A stretch of DNA of 41,222 nucleotides from Azoarcus sp. Lineage in GTDB: Bacteria > Pseudomonadota > Gammaproteobacteria > Burkholderiales > Rhodocyclaceae. The stretch lies in the NCBI GenBank assembly GCA_031257305.1, contig JAIRPB010000090.1, positions 1 to 41,222 on the forward strand. Reading direction: 5' to 3'. Each line of letters opens with the position of its first letter. The stretch's first letter is position 1. This document shows positions 1 to 8,472 of the stretch, one piece after another. The position numbers and the translations under genes were made by a program. Below the pieces are notes generated by a model. The model saw only the letters and a list, made by a program, of their open reading frames with translations, made no database searches and had not been told where the DNA came from.

Positions 1-92
1 TTTTCGATAACGGCAAGCTATCAAAAACAAGTGAAATAAGCAAGAAATTATCGGAATGTTGTACAACGGTAGCAGCACTAGAATTACATATG

Positions 93-3000
93 CTATTTCG
101 TTGGCATAGCCCGCACATCTCCCGTTTCAGCCTCCCTTATCCGCATATTCCTAAACGCCACCGAGAGCATGAGCTTGACGCGGTTGATTTGGTTGACTTC
201 GGATGCGCCGGGGTCGTAGTCGATGGCGATGATGTTTGAATTTGGGTAGGAGGTTTTGAGCGCCTTGATGACGCCTTTGCCGGCGATGTGGTTGGGCATG
301 CAGGCGAAGGGCTGCATGCAGACGATGTTGGGGACGCCTTGCTCGATGAGTTCTACCATTTCGCCGGCCAGAAACCAGCCTTCGCCGGTTTGGTTGCCGC
401 GTGAGAGGAACGGGGCGGCGCCCGCCGCGATTTGGTCGATGGTGGGGGGGGCGACGAAACGGGTGCTTTCGTTGAGTGCGCGGCGCAGGTCGCGCCGGTA
501 AAATTCCATCGCTTTGATGATGGTGTTGCCCGCCAGCGCAGCCAGACGGCTGCGCGAGAGGTAGCGGTAGTTGAAATCGTGGTCGTAGGCGCAGTACAGG
601 AAAAAATCCAGCAGGCCCGGCATGACGGCTTCGCCGCCTTCGTCCTCGATGATGCGGACGATGTCGTTATTGGCGCCAGGGTTGAATTTGACGAGGATTT
701 CCCCGACGAGGCCGACTCTCGGTTTTTGGGCATCGTTGAGCGGCAGCGTGTCGAAGTCTTTGACGATGGCGCGGACGTTGCGGCGGAAACTTCTGAAGTC
801 GCCGTCAAAAACGGATTCTTGGCAGCGTTCTAGCCAAGAGCGGTAGAGCGCGTCCGCCGACCCCGGAATTTTTTCGTAGGGGCGGGTGCGAAAGACTGTT
901 TGCATAAAGAGGTCGCCATACACCACGCCGAGCATGAGGCGGTGGATGAGTTTTAGGCTCATCTTGAAACCGTCGTGCTTTTCCATCCCCATTGTGTTGA
1001 ACGAAATGATGGGGATGTTCGGGAAGCCTGCGTCTTGCAGTGCTTTGCGCATGAACGCGACATAGTTGGTGGCGCGGCAGCCGCCGCCGGTCTGCGCAAT
1101 CATTACGGCTGTTTTGGCGGGGTCGTGCCCGCCGGAGGTGAGGGCTTCGATGATTTGCCCGACGACCATGATGGACGGGAAGCAGGCGTCGTTATTGACG
1201 AAGCGTAGCCCCAAGTCGATGGCTTGCGGCGAGATTTCTTCTAGCACTTTGACTTGGTAGCCGCATGCCCGGCAGGCGGGTTCGATGAACTGGAAGTGCA
1301 TGGGCGACATTTGCGGCACTAGGATGGTGGCAATGTCGCGCATTTCGGCGGTGAACCGGGGGCGGGCGGCGGGCGGGTGGAAATGGATGATTTGGGCGGG
1401 CGGTTTTTCGCCGCGTTCTTGTAGCGCGGCTTTGAGCGAGCGGATGCGGATGCGCGCCGCGCCGAGGTTGCTGCCTTCGTCGATTTTGATGCTGGTGTAA
1501 ATTTTGCTGCGGCGGGCAAGGATTTCGTGAACTTGTTCAACGACAATGGCATCTAGCCCGCAACCAAAAGAGTTGAGGTGGAGCACGTCGAGAAGGGGTT
1601 CGTTGGAGGCCAGCGCGGCGGCGCGGTAGAGGCGGGCGTGGTAGGTCCATTGGTCGACTACCCGTAGCGGTTCGTTGAGCTTGCCGAGGTGGGAGACGGA
1701 GTCTTCTGTGAGCACGGCCATGCCTAGCGAGGTGATGATTTGCGGGATGCCGTGGTGGATGGCGGGGTCAACGTGGTAGGGGCGGCCGGCGAGGATGATG
1801 CCGTGACGGCCTGTTTCTTTGAGGTAGTCGAGCGTTTCTTCGCCTTTGCGGGCAATTTCGCGCTTCATGCGGGTTTGCTCGGCCCATGCCAAGCCTAGGG
1901 CGCGGCGGATTTCGGCGGCGCGGATGTTCGGGAAAACCTTCGTGAGTTGTTTGGCAAGGTTTTTTTCATTTTCCAGCGCGAGGAACGGCTGAATCATGAC
2001 AACGCTGTTTTCTTTGAGGTAGTCGATGTTGTTGCGGATGAGTTCCGGGTATGACGTGACCACCGGGCAGTTGTAGTTGTTGTGGCTGTCGGCGAATTCT
2101 TTTTGCTCAAAGGGGATGCAGGGGTAGAAGATGGTTTTTACGCCCTGTTCAACAAGGTCGATGATGTGCCCGTGCACGAGTTTGGCCGGGTAGCACACGG
2201 TGTCGGAGGGCAGGGTGTCTAGCCCTTTTTCTAGCAGGATGCGGGAAGAGGGCGAGGAGAGGCGCACCTCGAAACCCAGTTCGGTGAGGAAGGTGAACCA
2301 CAGCGGGTAGTTTTCAAAGATGTTGAGCGCGCGCGGGATGCCGATAACGCCGCGTGGGGCGTTTTTGCGCGGCTCAAAGGCAAAAATGCGTTCGTATTTG
2401 TAGGCGTAAAGGTCGGGGATGTCGTCGGCTGTTTTTGGTTTGCCTAGGCCGCGCTCACAGCGGTTGCCGGAAATGAGCTTGCGGCCATCCGGGAAACGGT
2501 TGACGGTCATGGCGCAGGTGTTGGTGCATAGGCGGCAGCGCGCGACGGAATGCTTGACCTCGAAATTCTGCAAATCTTGGATTGGCAATATGGTGCTGGC
2601 AGGGAGGTGGCTTGCTGTATTTGCTGCGGGGGCATGGTATGTAGCGTCCCGGCGTTCTTTTGCGATAAGCGCCGAGCCAAACGCGCCCATCAGCCCTGCG
2701 ATGTCTGGCCGCACGGCTTCGCGGCCTGAAATGAGTTCAAAGGCGCGTAAAACGGAGTCGTTATAAAACGTGCCGCCCTGCACGACGATGTGCTGGCCTA
2801 ATTCTTCGGGGTTTTTGATTTTGATGGCTTTGATAAGCGCGTTTTTGATAACAGCGTAAGACAGCCCCGCTGAAATGTCGGAGACCGACGCGCCTTCTTT
2901 TTGCGCCTGCTTGACGCTGGAGTTCATAAAAACCGTACAGCGCGAACCGAGGTCTGACGGCGCGCGTGAGGCCAGCGCCTCGTGGGCGAAATCAGCGATG

Positions 3001-4400
3001 GGCATTCCGATGGATTGCGCAAAGGTTTCGATAAACGAGCCGCAACCCGAAGAACACGCTTCGTTGAGCAGGATGTTATCGATGACGCCGTCGCGGATGC
3101 GCAGGCATTTCATGTCTTGCCCGCCGATGTCGAGAATGAAATCGACATCAGGCAGGAAATGCTTGGCCGCTTTGTAGTGCGCGATGGTTTCGACTTCGGA
3201 ATAGTCGAGCCGGAAGGCTTCGCGGATGAGCGCCTCGCCGTAGCCCGTGACGGAGGAGGCGGCGATATAGGCGGTTTCGGGCAGTTTGGCGTAGATGTCT
3301 TTAAGGATGTTGCCCGCGATTTTGATGGGGTCGCCTTCATTGCTGCCGTAATACGTGTAGAGCAGTTCAAGGTTTTCGCCAAGCAGCACGGCTTTGGTGG
3401 TGGTTGAGCCGCCGTCGATGCCTAAGAAAACCGGGCCGCGGTAGTCCGCGAGTTGCCCGCGTTCAACCCGCGCTTTTTGATGCCGCGCATAAAACGCTTG
3501 GCGCTCTTCGTTATCGGAAAAAAACGGCTTCAGCGTGCCGGATTGCGCTACCGCAAACGTGGAGAGTTCTTCAAAAGCGGCGAGCACGGTTTTGAAGGTG
3601 TGTTTTTCTTTTTCTGTGCCGTATAGGGCCGCGCCAATGGCGACGAACATTTCACTGTCGTCAATCTGCACCCGGTTTTCGGGCGGGACGGCAAGCGTTT
3701 CAATAAAGCGGTTTTTGAGTTCGGGCAAAAAATTGAGCGGCCCGCCTAAAAAGGCGATGTTGCCGCGAATCTTGCGGCCGCAGGCCAGCCCGGTGATGGT
3801 TTGGTGCACTACGGCTTGGAAAACGGACCGGGCGATGTCCTCACGCGCCACGCCTTCGTTGAGCAGGGGCTGGATGTCGGTTTTGGCGAACACGCCACAG
3901 CGCGCCGCAATGGGGTAGATGTTTTTGGCACGGCTGGCGAGGTCGTTCAGCCCTTGCGCGTCGGTTTTGAGCAAAACCGCCATTTGGTCGATAAACGCCC
4001 CCGTGCCCCCGGCGCAGGAACCGTTCATCCGCTGTTCAACGCCGTTGGTGAAGAACGTGATTTTGGCGTCCTCGCCGCCCAGTTCAATGGCTACGTCAGT
4101 ATGCGGGGCGCGTATTTCGATGGCTCTGGAGCACGCGATGACTTCCTGCACAAAATGAAAGCCTAGCGTTTCGGCTACGCCAACGCCGCCAGAGCCGGTG
4201 AGCACAACGGAAACTTCGTCATCCGGGGCTAATATCCCCGCCGCCGCAAGTTCTGTGAGACACTGCGCCGCTGTTTTGCGTACTTCGGAAAAATGGCGCG
4301 TGTAAGACCTAAACGCCAGTTGCCCATGTTGGTTTAGCACAGCCAATTTAACGGTTGTCGAACCAATGTCGATACCGATACGATGCAATTCCCCGTTCAC
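93..4400 (-). CDS. Large 2-hydroxyacyl-CoA dehydratase activase-like protein (two BcrA/BadF/HgdC-type ASKHA domains + DUF2229-like + HgdB-like C-terminal region)
   Basis: 1435-aa ORF; two ASKHA phosphate-binding motifs (GIDIGSTTVKLAVL near the N-terminus, GIDGGSTTTKAVLL in the middle), GGxDAK/GGQDMK motifs, GSCAGGTGAF and ACSSGCGSF Cys motifs, GIPRALNIFENYPLWFTFLTELGF (DUF2229-like), Cys cluster CRLCTNTC. Confidence 0.85.
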   Translation of the reverse strand: MNGELHRIGIDIGSTTVKLAVLNQHGQLAFRSYTRHFSEVRKTAAQCLTELAAAGILAPDDEVSVVLTGSGGVGVAETLGFHFVQEVIACSRAIEIRAPHTDVAIELGGEDAKITFFTNGVEQRMNGSCAGGTGAFIDQMAVLLKTDAQGLNDLASRAKNIYPIAARCGVFAKTDIQPLLNEGVAREDIARSVFQAVVHQTITGLACGRKIRGNIAFLGGPLNFLPELKNRFIETLAVPPENRVQIDDSEMFVAIGAALYGTEKEKHTFKTVLAAFEELSTFAVAQSGTLKPFFSDNEERQAFYARHQKARVERGQLADYRGPVFLGIDGGSTTTKAVLLGENLELLYTYYGSNEGDPIKIAGNILKDIYAKLPETAYIAASSVTGYGEALIREAFRLDYSEVETIAHYKAAKHFLPDVDFILDIGGQDMKCLRIRDGVIDNILLNEACSSGCGSFIETFAQSIGMPIADFAHEALASRAPSDLGSRCTVFMNSSVKQAQKEGASVSDISAGLSYAVIKNALIKAIKIKNPEELGQHIVVQGGTFYNDSVLRAFELISGREAVRPDIAGLMGAFGSALIAKERRDATYHAPAANTASHLPASTILPIQDLQNFEVKHSVARCRLCTNTCAMTVNRFPDGRKLISGNRCERGLGKPKTADDIPDLYAYKYERIFAFEPRKNAPRGVIGIPRALNIFENYPLWFTFLTELGFEVRLSSPSSRILLEKGLDTLPSDTVCYPAKLVHGHIIDLVEQGVKTIFYPCIPFEQKEFADSHNNYNCPVVTSYPELIRNNIDYLKENSVVMIQPFLALENEKNLAKQLTKVFPNIRAAEIRRALGLAWAEQTRMKREIARKGEETLDYLKETGRHGIILAGRPYHVDPAIHHGIPQIITSLGMAVLTEDSVSHLGKLNEPLRVVDQWTYHARLYRAAALASNEPLLDVLHLNSFGCGLDAIVVEQVHEILARRSKIYTSIKIDEGSNLGAARIRIRSLKAALQERGEKPPAQIIHFHPPAARPRFTAEMRDIATILVPQMSPMHFQFIEPACRACGYQVKVLEEISPQAIDLGLRFVNNDACFPSIMVVGQIIEALTSGGHDPAKTAVMIAQTGGGCRATNYVAFMRKALQDAGFPNIPIISFNTMGMEKHDGFKMSLKLIHRLMLGVVYGDLFMQTVFRTRPYEKIPGSADALYRSWLERCQESVFDGDFRSFRRNVRAIVKDFDTLPLNDAQKPRVGLVGEILVKFNPGANNDIVRIIEDEGGEAVMPGLLDFFLYCAYDHDFNYRYLSRSRLAALAGNTIIKAMEFYRRDLRRALNESTRFVAPPTIDQIAAGAAPFLSRGNQTGEGWFLAGEMVELIEQGVPNIVCMQPFACMPNHIAGKGVIKALKTSYPNSNIIAIDYDPGASEVNQINRVKLMLSVAFRNMRIREAETGDVRAMPTK

Positions 4401-4561
4401 TCCAACCTCACATGACCATTCGGGCGAACACCGATATGGCCCGCTAAACTAATAAAACCGCGCAATATAGACACTGTGCCTTGACTACGGGGCGTTCATC
4501 GCATATTTTAGCGGGAATTTTACCGGGCGCGGTTCCTGCGCCCGATTCCGGCGAAGAAGAA

Positions 4562-4589
4562 GCGGCACGCACTTTGTAGCAAGTGCCGC
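4562..4589 (+). promoter_or_regulatory. Hairpin with two mutually exclusive stems upstream of trxA
   Basis: gcggcac(4562-4568)/gtgccgc(4583-4589) overlaps the alternative gcactt(4569-4574)/aagtgc(4581-4586); no T-run follows. Confidence 0.3.
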
Positions 4590-4651
4590 CCGAATCCCAG
4601 AACGTTTCTCCACTTAGCAGTTCAAAACACGCTTCCGCGAGGCATCATCAT

Positions 4652-4978
4652 ATGAGCGAGCATATCCAAGCAGTGACCGATGGCAACTTTGAAGCCGAGG
4701 TACTGAAATCCCCCCTGCCCGTACTAGTCGATTATTGGGCGACTTGGTGCGCGCCCTGTCAGGCGCTTTCCCCAATCGTCGACGAAATTTCCAAGGCTTA
4801 CGAAGGTAAGCTCAAGGTAGCGTCGATGGACATCGACCAAAACCAGCAAATCCCCGCCAGCTATGGCATCCGCAATATCCCGACCCTCATGCTGTTCAAA
4901 GATGGCGACCTCGTTGCCACCAAAGTCGGGCTTCTTTCTAAATCACAACTGACTTCCTTCATTGACTCCCATATCTAA
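4652..4978 (+). CDS. trxA: Thioredoxin
   Basis: 108-aa protein from ATG at 4652 ([13 protein letters not shown]...) with [13 protein letters not shown] active site and cis-Pro region [13 protein letters not shown]; next to rho. Confidence 0.92.
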   Translation: MSEHIQAVTDGNFEAEVLKSPLPVLVDYWATWCAPCQALSPIVDEISKAYEGKLKVASMDIDQNQQIPASYGIRNIPTLMLFKDGDLVATKVGLLSKSQLTSFIDSHI

Positions 4979-6404
4979 GCCGGACTCTGCTTCGGCCCGT
5001 TCTCGCGGTGCGCAGCGCGCCCGCCGCCGGGGTCCCCGGCACCGCGACGGAAATCCTGCCTACACTGGCTTGCCCGCTGACGATGACTTGCAGGACGAGT
5101 CCTCCGAAGAATCGGGCGCAAGCACATCGACCGTACCGGCGTTACATCTTTCCGAACTCAAGGCACTGCATGTCAGCGCGTTGGTGGAGATGGCGGTTGC
5201 CTACAACATCGAGGGGGCTAACCGCCTCCGCAAGCAGGACCTTATCTACGCCCTGCTAAAAAGCCGTGCCCGGCGCGGCGAGCCTATCTGCGCCTATGGC
5301 GCGCTGGAAGTGCTGCCCGACGGCTTTGGCTTTTTGCGCTCGCCCGACATTTCCTATCTTGCGGGAACGGATGACATTTACGTGTCGCCTTCGCAGATAC
5401 GGCGCTTCAACCTGCGCACGGGCGACTCCATTGAAGGCGAAATCCGAACGCCGAAAGAAGGCGAGCGTTACCTTGCGCTCACCAAATTCGACAAAATCAA
5501 CGGGCGCCCGCCGGAAGAGTGCAAGAACAAAATCCTGTTCGAGAACCTCACCCCGCTGCATCCAAACGAATGTCTGCGTCTTGAACGCGACATGCGCGGC
5601 GAAGAGAACATCACCAGCCGAATCATCGACATGATTTCGCCGATTGGCAAAGGTCAGCGCGGCCTCATCGTAGCGCCGCCCAAAAGCGGCAAAACGGTGA
5701 TGCTGCAACACATCGCCCACGCCATTACGGCCAATCACCCGGACGTAGAACTCATCGTGCTGCTCATCGACGAGCGCCCGGAAGAAGTCACCGAAATGCA
5801 GCGTTCAGTGAAAGGCGAAGTGGTGGCGTCCACGTTCGACGAGCCGCCCACGCGCCACACCCAAGTGGCCGAAATGGTCATTGAAAAAGCCAAGCGCCTC
5901 ACGGAACACAAAAAAGACGTTGTCATTTTGCTGGACTCGCTCACCCGGCTGGCACGGGCCTATAACACCGTACAGCCCGCTTCCGGCAAAGTGCTGACGG
6001 GCGGCGTCGATGCCAATGCGCTACAAAAGCCCAAGCGTTTCTTTGGCGCGGCGCGAAACATCGAAGAAGGCGGCTCGCTCACCATCCTCGCCACCACGCT
6101 GATTGAAACCGGCAGCCGCATGGATGACGTGATTTATGAAGAATTCAAAGGCACGGGCAACCTAGAACTCCACCTTGACCGCCGCATGACCGAAAAGCGC
6201 GTCTACCCGGCCATCAACGTCAACCGTTCTGGCACCCGCCGCGAAGAATTGCTCATGGAGCAAGACATCCTGCAAAAAGTGTGGATCCTGCGCAAACTCC
6301 TCTACGGGATGGATGAAGTCGACGCAATGGAATTCTTGCTCGACAAAGTCCGCGCCACCAAAAACAACGCCGAGTTTTTCGACGCGATGCGTTCCGGGCG
6401 TTGA
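4962..6404 (+). CDS. rho: Transcription termination factor Rho with N-terminal extension; start uncertain (TTG at 4962 overlaps trxA)
   Basis: [18 protein letters not shown]-domain, [32 protein letters not shown]-binding region, Walker [24 protein letters not shown]-loop/R-loop region [29 protein letters not shown]. Confidence 0.95.
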   Translation: MTPISKPDSASARSRGAQRARRRGPRHRDGNPAYTGLPADDDLQDESSEESGASTSTVPALHLSELKALHVSALVEMAVAYNIEGANRLRKQDLIYALLKSRARRGEPICAYGALEVLPDGFGFLRSPDISYLAGTDDIYVSPSQIRRFNLRTGDSIEGEIRTPKEGERYLALTKFDKINGRPPEECKNKILFENLTPLHPNECLRLERDMRGEENITSRIIDMISPIGKGQRGLIVAPPKSGKTVMLQHIAHAITANHPDVELIVLLIDERPEEVTEMQRSVKGEVVASTFDEPPTRHTQVAEMVIEKAKRLTEHKKDVVILLDSLTRLARAYNTVQPASGKVLTGGVDANALQKPKRFFGAARNIEEGGSLTILATTLIETGSRMDDVIYEEFKGTGNLELHLDRRMTEKRVYPAINVNRSGTRREELLMEQDILQKVWILRKLLYGMDEVDAMEFLLDKVRATKNNAEFFDAMRSGR

Positions 6405-6430
6405 GCGGTTAGAAAAGTCTGGTTTTGGAA

Positions 6431-6457
6431 AGCGGGAGCGTGCTCCCGCTTTTTATT
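6431..6457 (+). terminator. Rho-independent terminator downstream of rho
   Basis: agcgggagc-gt-gctcccgct inverted repeat followed by ttttattt. Confidence 0.8.
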
Positions 6458-7091
6458 TACTGTGATTCTCGCTTTCTGCTTTCATGTGCAATAACAGCCG
6501 ATGTACCGAGGTAGAAGAGTCCTCACGTGCCTGTTTCTCTAACCATTCTCCATTTTCTATGGCGGTATCAAGACGCGGAAAGAGTTCGTCGACAATATCG
6601 TCATTGGCTTTTTTATAATTCTTTATATGGCACTCACTAATCCTTTGCACTATTTCGGCGCAACAACTAAAAGGCGTATCCGTTTTCTCGAAATGTAGCA
6701 ATACCCAAAGCTCAAAGCAGGGAATGGAAACCATAGGCTTAATCGGCAAACCGCGTTTTGCCAATTTAGAAATTTCGTTAAGCGCCTGCTGATAACTAGT
6801 GTGCCTGTCGCGGTCAAACACACAAAAAATGTGGTCGTAGCCGCCCTTCTCTGCTTCCTTTTTAGCGCAGCCTACAACGTTGGACGGAGCTGATTTCGAG
6901 CCAGTATTGGCAGTGATAACGTGGAAATTCAAATGAAAAAAGTCGCGGCCACACAGTTTTTTGAAATAACATTTTTCAGTTTCTCCCTCGCAGACAATCA
7001 ACGTAGTTGAGCGCGGCGGCTTTTGTCCCGGTGTGCGGCGGAACGAATCTGGCGAGCGTAACGGAGAAATTGGTTTGCGCTTTTTTGCCAT
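6453..7091 (-). CDS. RloB-like TOPRIM-family protein
   Basis: Starts MAKKRKPISPLRSP at 7091 (the ORF track extends to 7115). Motifs: TTLIVCEGETEKCYFKKL (TOPRIM-like Glu motif), YDHIFCVFDRDRH (DxD), PMVSIPCFELWVLLHFE (RloB-family signature). Confidence 0.82.
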   Translation of the reverse strand: MAKKRKPISPLRSPDSFRRTPGQKPPRSTTLIVCEGETEKCYFKKLCGRDFFHLNFHVITANTGSKSAPSNVVGCAKKEAEKGGYDHIFCVFDRDRHTSYQQALNEISKLAKRGLPIKPMVSIPCFELWVLLHFEKTDTPFSCCAEIVQRISECHIKNYKKANDDIVDELFPRLDTAIENGEWLEKQAREDSSTSVHRLLLHMKAESENHSK

Positions 7092-7095
7092 ACCG

Positions 7096-8313
7096 TTACC
7101 ACTTCCACTGCCCAATCACGGGAATGGCTCCGTAACGGCCTGTTAGATAACCACGCTCCCATGCTTCATCCTTGCGCGGTGAGTAATCAAGCAAGGAATA
7201 AAGTTGCGTGGCCCGTTTTTTATCCTTTTCCGCAAACCAGATTTGGTCACGCCGAAACAAATCGGGAGCTAGTAAGGATGTGTTATGCGTAGTGAAAATG
7301 AGTTGCGCGTTTTTTGTGTTCTGTGGACTGTTGAAGAATTCAATAAGAAAGCGCGTGAGCATGGGATGCAGGCTACGGTCTAGTTCGTCGATGAAAAGTG
7401 GGAGGCCATATTTGAGGCTATACCTCCAAGGTCCCGCTAGCCTAAACAATTGGCGTGTGCCGTCGGATTCCTCGTCAGAAAAATCGAATGCCTTTTCGCC
7501 ATTGTCAGTCTTATGCCAAGCGAGGATGGTCTCTTCCCGCAGTCCTTCTTCTGATTCATATTTCTTCAACTCCAGCCGGTCTATGCCGAGATCGGCTTTA
7601 CGCACGAAATCTGTTAATACTGCATATTCTTCTTTATCAGTCTGGAACATTCCCTCTGAGGTCATATCATGGGTGCTACCTGTACCGCTTAACCCAAGTA
7701 CACGTAGATAAGAAAGCCAATTATAAAACTTGCGTAATTGTTCGCAATTCAGGCTCACAGATGTAGTTAGAAATAGAGCATCTTTGCGTGTCGAATCCCG
7801 CCAGACTTGATGCTGGCTCCGCCCTCCAGCAAATTTTGGGCCAAACCACCAGTCATAACTGTCTGTATCTGGCCTGTATTCGCGCTCAAACCATCGCTGC
7901 GGACGGCTATCGGGATAACAAACCAACCATTCCCGGTATATGCAGTCTTGCTTTGCCGACAAACCATAGTGATAGCGCACGTTATCTATGAAAACGACAA
8001 TCTCAAATTCGCACGGCGCCTCGTCACTATCCCCGAGTTTGAATGGCGCCATAGTAGGAAAGAACATTTTTCTGGGCCATAGCGAATGTCGTACCCAATA
8101 GCTCAACGTATTCATCGCTTTGAGCAAATTGCTCTTCCCACTCGCATTGGCCCCATAGAGCACTGCCGACCGCAGTACCCGTGCCCCCTTCAATCCCTTG
8201 CACGGCTCGAATGTGTTGTAATCCTGAAGCGTGGTGTCTTTGCTGGCGACCAAACTAAGCGTTTGCTTTCCGGCAAAGGAACGGAAGTTGGTAACGCTGA
8301 ACTCGATGAGCAT
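7096..8313 (-). CDS. AAA15/RloA-like ABC-type ATPase
   Basis: LIEFSVTNFRSF N-terminus, Walker A LYGANASGKSNLLKAM, Walker B LPLFIDELDRSLHP, QLIFTTHN; ends 4 nt before the RloB-like start. Confidence 0.85.
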   Translation of the reverse strand: MLIEFSVTNFRSFAGKQTLSLVASKDTTLQDYNTFEPCKGLKGARVLRSAVLYGANASGKSNLLKAMNTLSYWVRHSLWPRKMFFPTMAPFKLGDSDEAPCEFEIVVFIDNVRYHYGLSAKQDCIYREWLVCYPDSRPQRWFEREYRPDTDSYDWWFGPKFAGGRSQHQVWRDSTRKDALFLTTSVSLNCEQLRKFYNWLSYLRVLGLSGTGSTHDMTSEGMFQTDKEEYAVLTDFVRKADLGIDRLELKKYESEEGLREETILAWHKTDNGEKAFDFSDEESDGTRQLFRLAGPWRYSLKYGLPLFIDELDRSLHPMLTRFLIEFFNSPQNTKNAQLIFTTHNTSLLAPDLFRRDQIWFAEKDKKRATQLYSLLDYSPRKDEAWERGYLTGRYGAIPVIGQWKW

Positions 8314-8343
8314 GATGACCTCAAAACGAATGTTTTGCCGCTA

Positions 8344-8366
8344 TTTTTGCAAATTTTCTGCAAAAA
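8344..8366. repeat. Inverted repeat TTTTTGCA-N7-TGCAAAAA upstream of the RloA-like gene (candidate operator)
   Basis: Perfect 8-bp arms with 7-nt spacer (aattttc), about 31 bp upstream of the 8313 start codon, in an AT-rich divergent intergenic region. Confidence 0.5.
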
Positions 8367-8472
8367 AACGAGTGAAATTTGTTTTATTGAGTGTTTTTAT
8401 CCTTTAATCCGCTATAAAAACCCAAAAAGACATCCTCCGCAGAAATCCACATAGTCGTGTATTCTCGCCCCC

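Noticed and set aside
7208-7711. 167-aa plus-strand ORF inside the RloA-like gene
   Set aside because: Antisense shadow; Ser/Arg-rich, no domain motif, no RBS noted.
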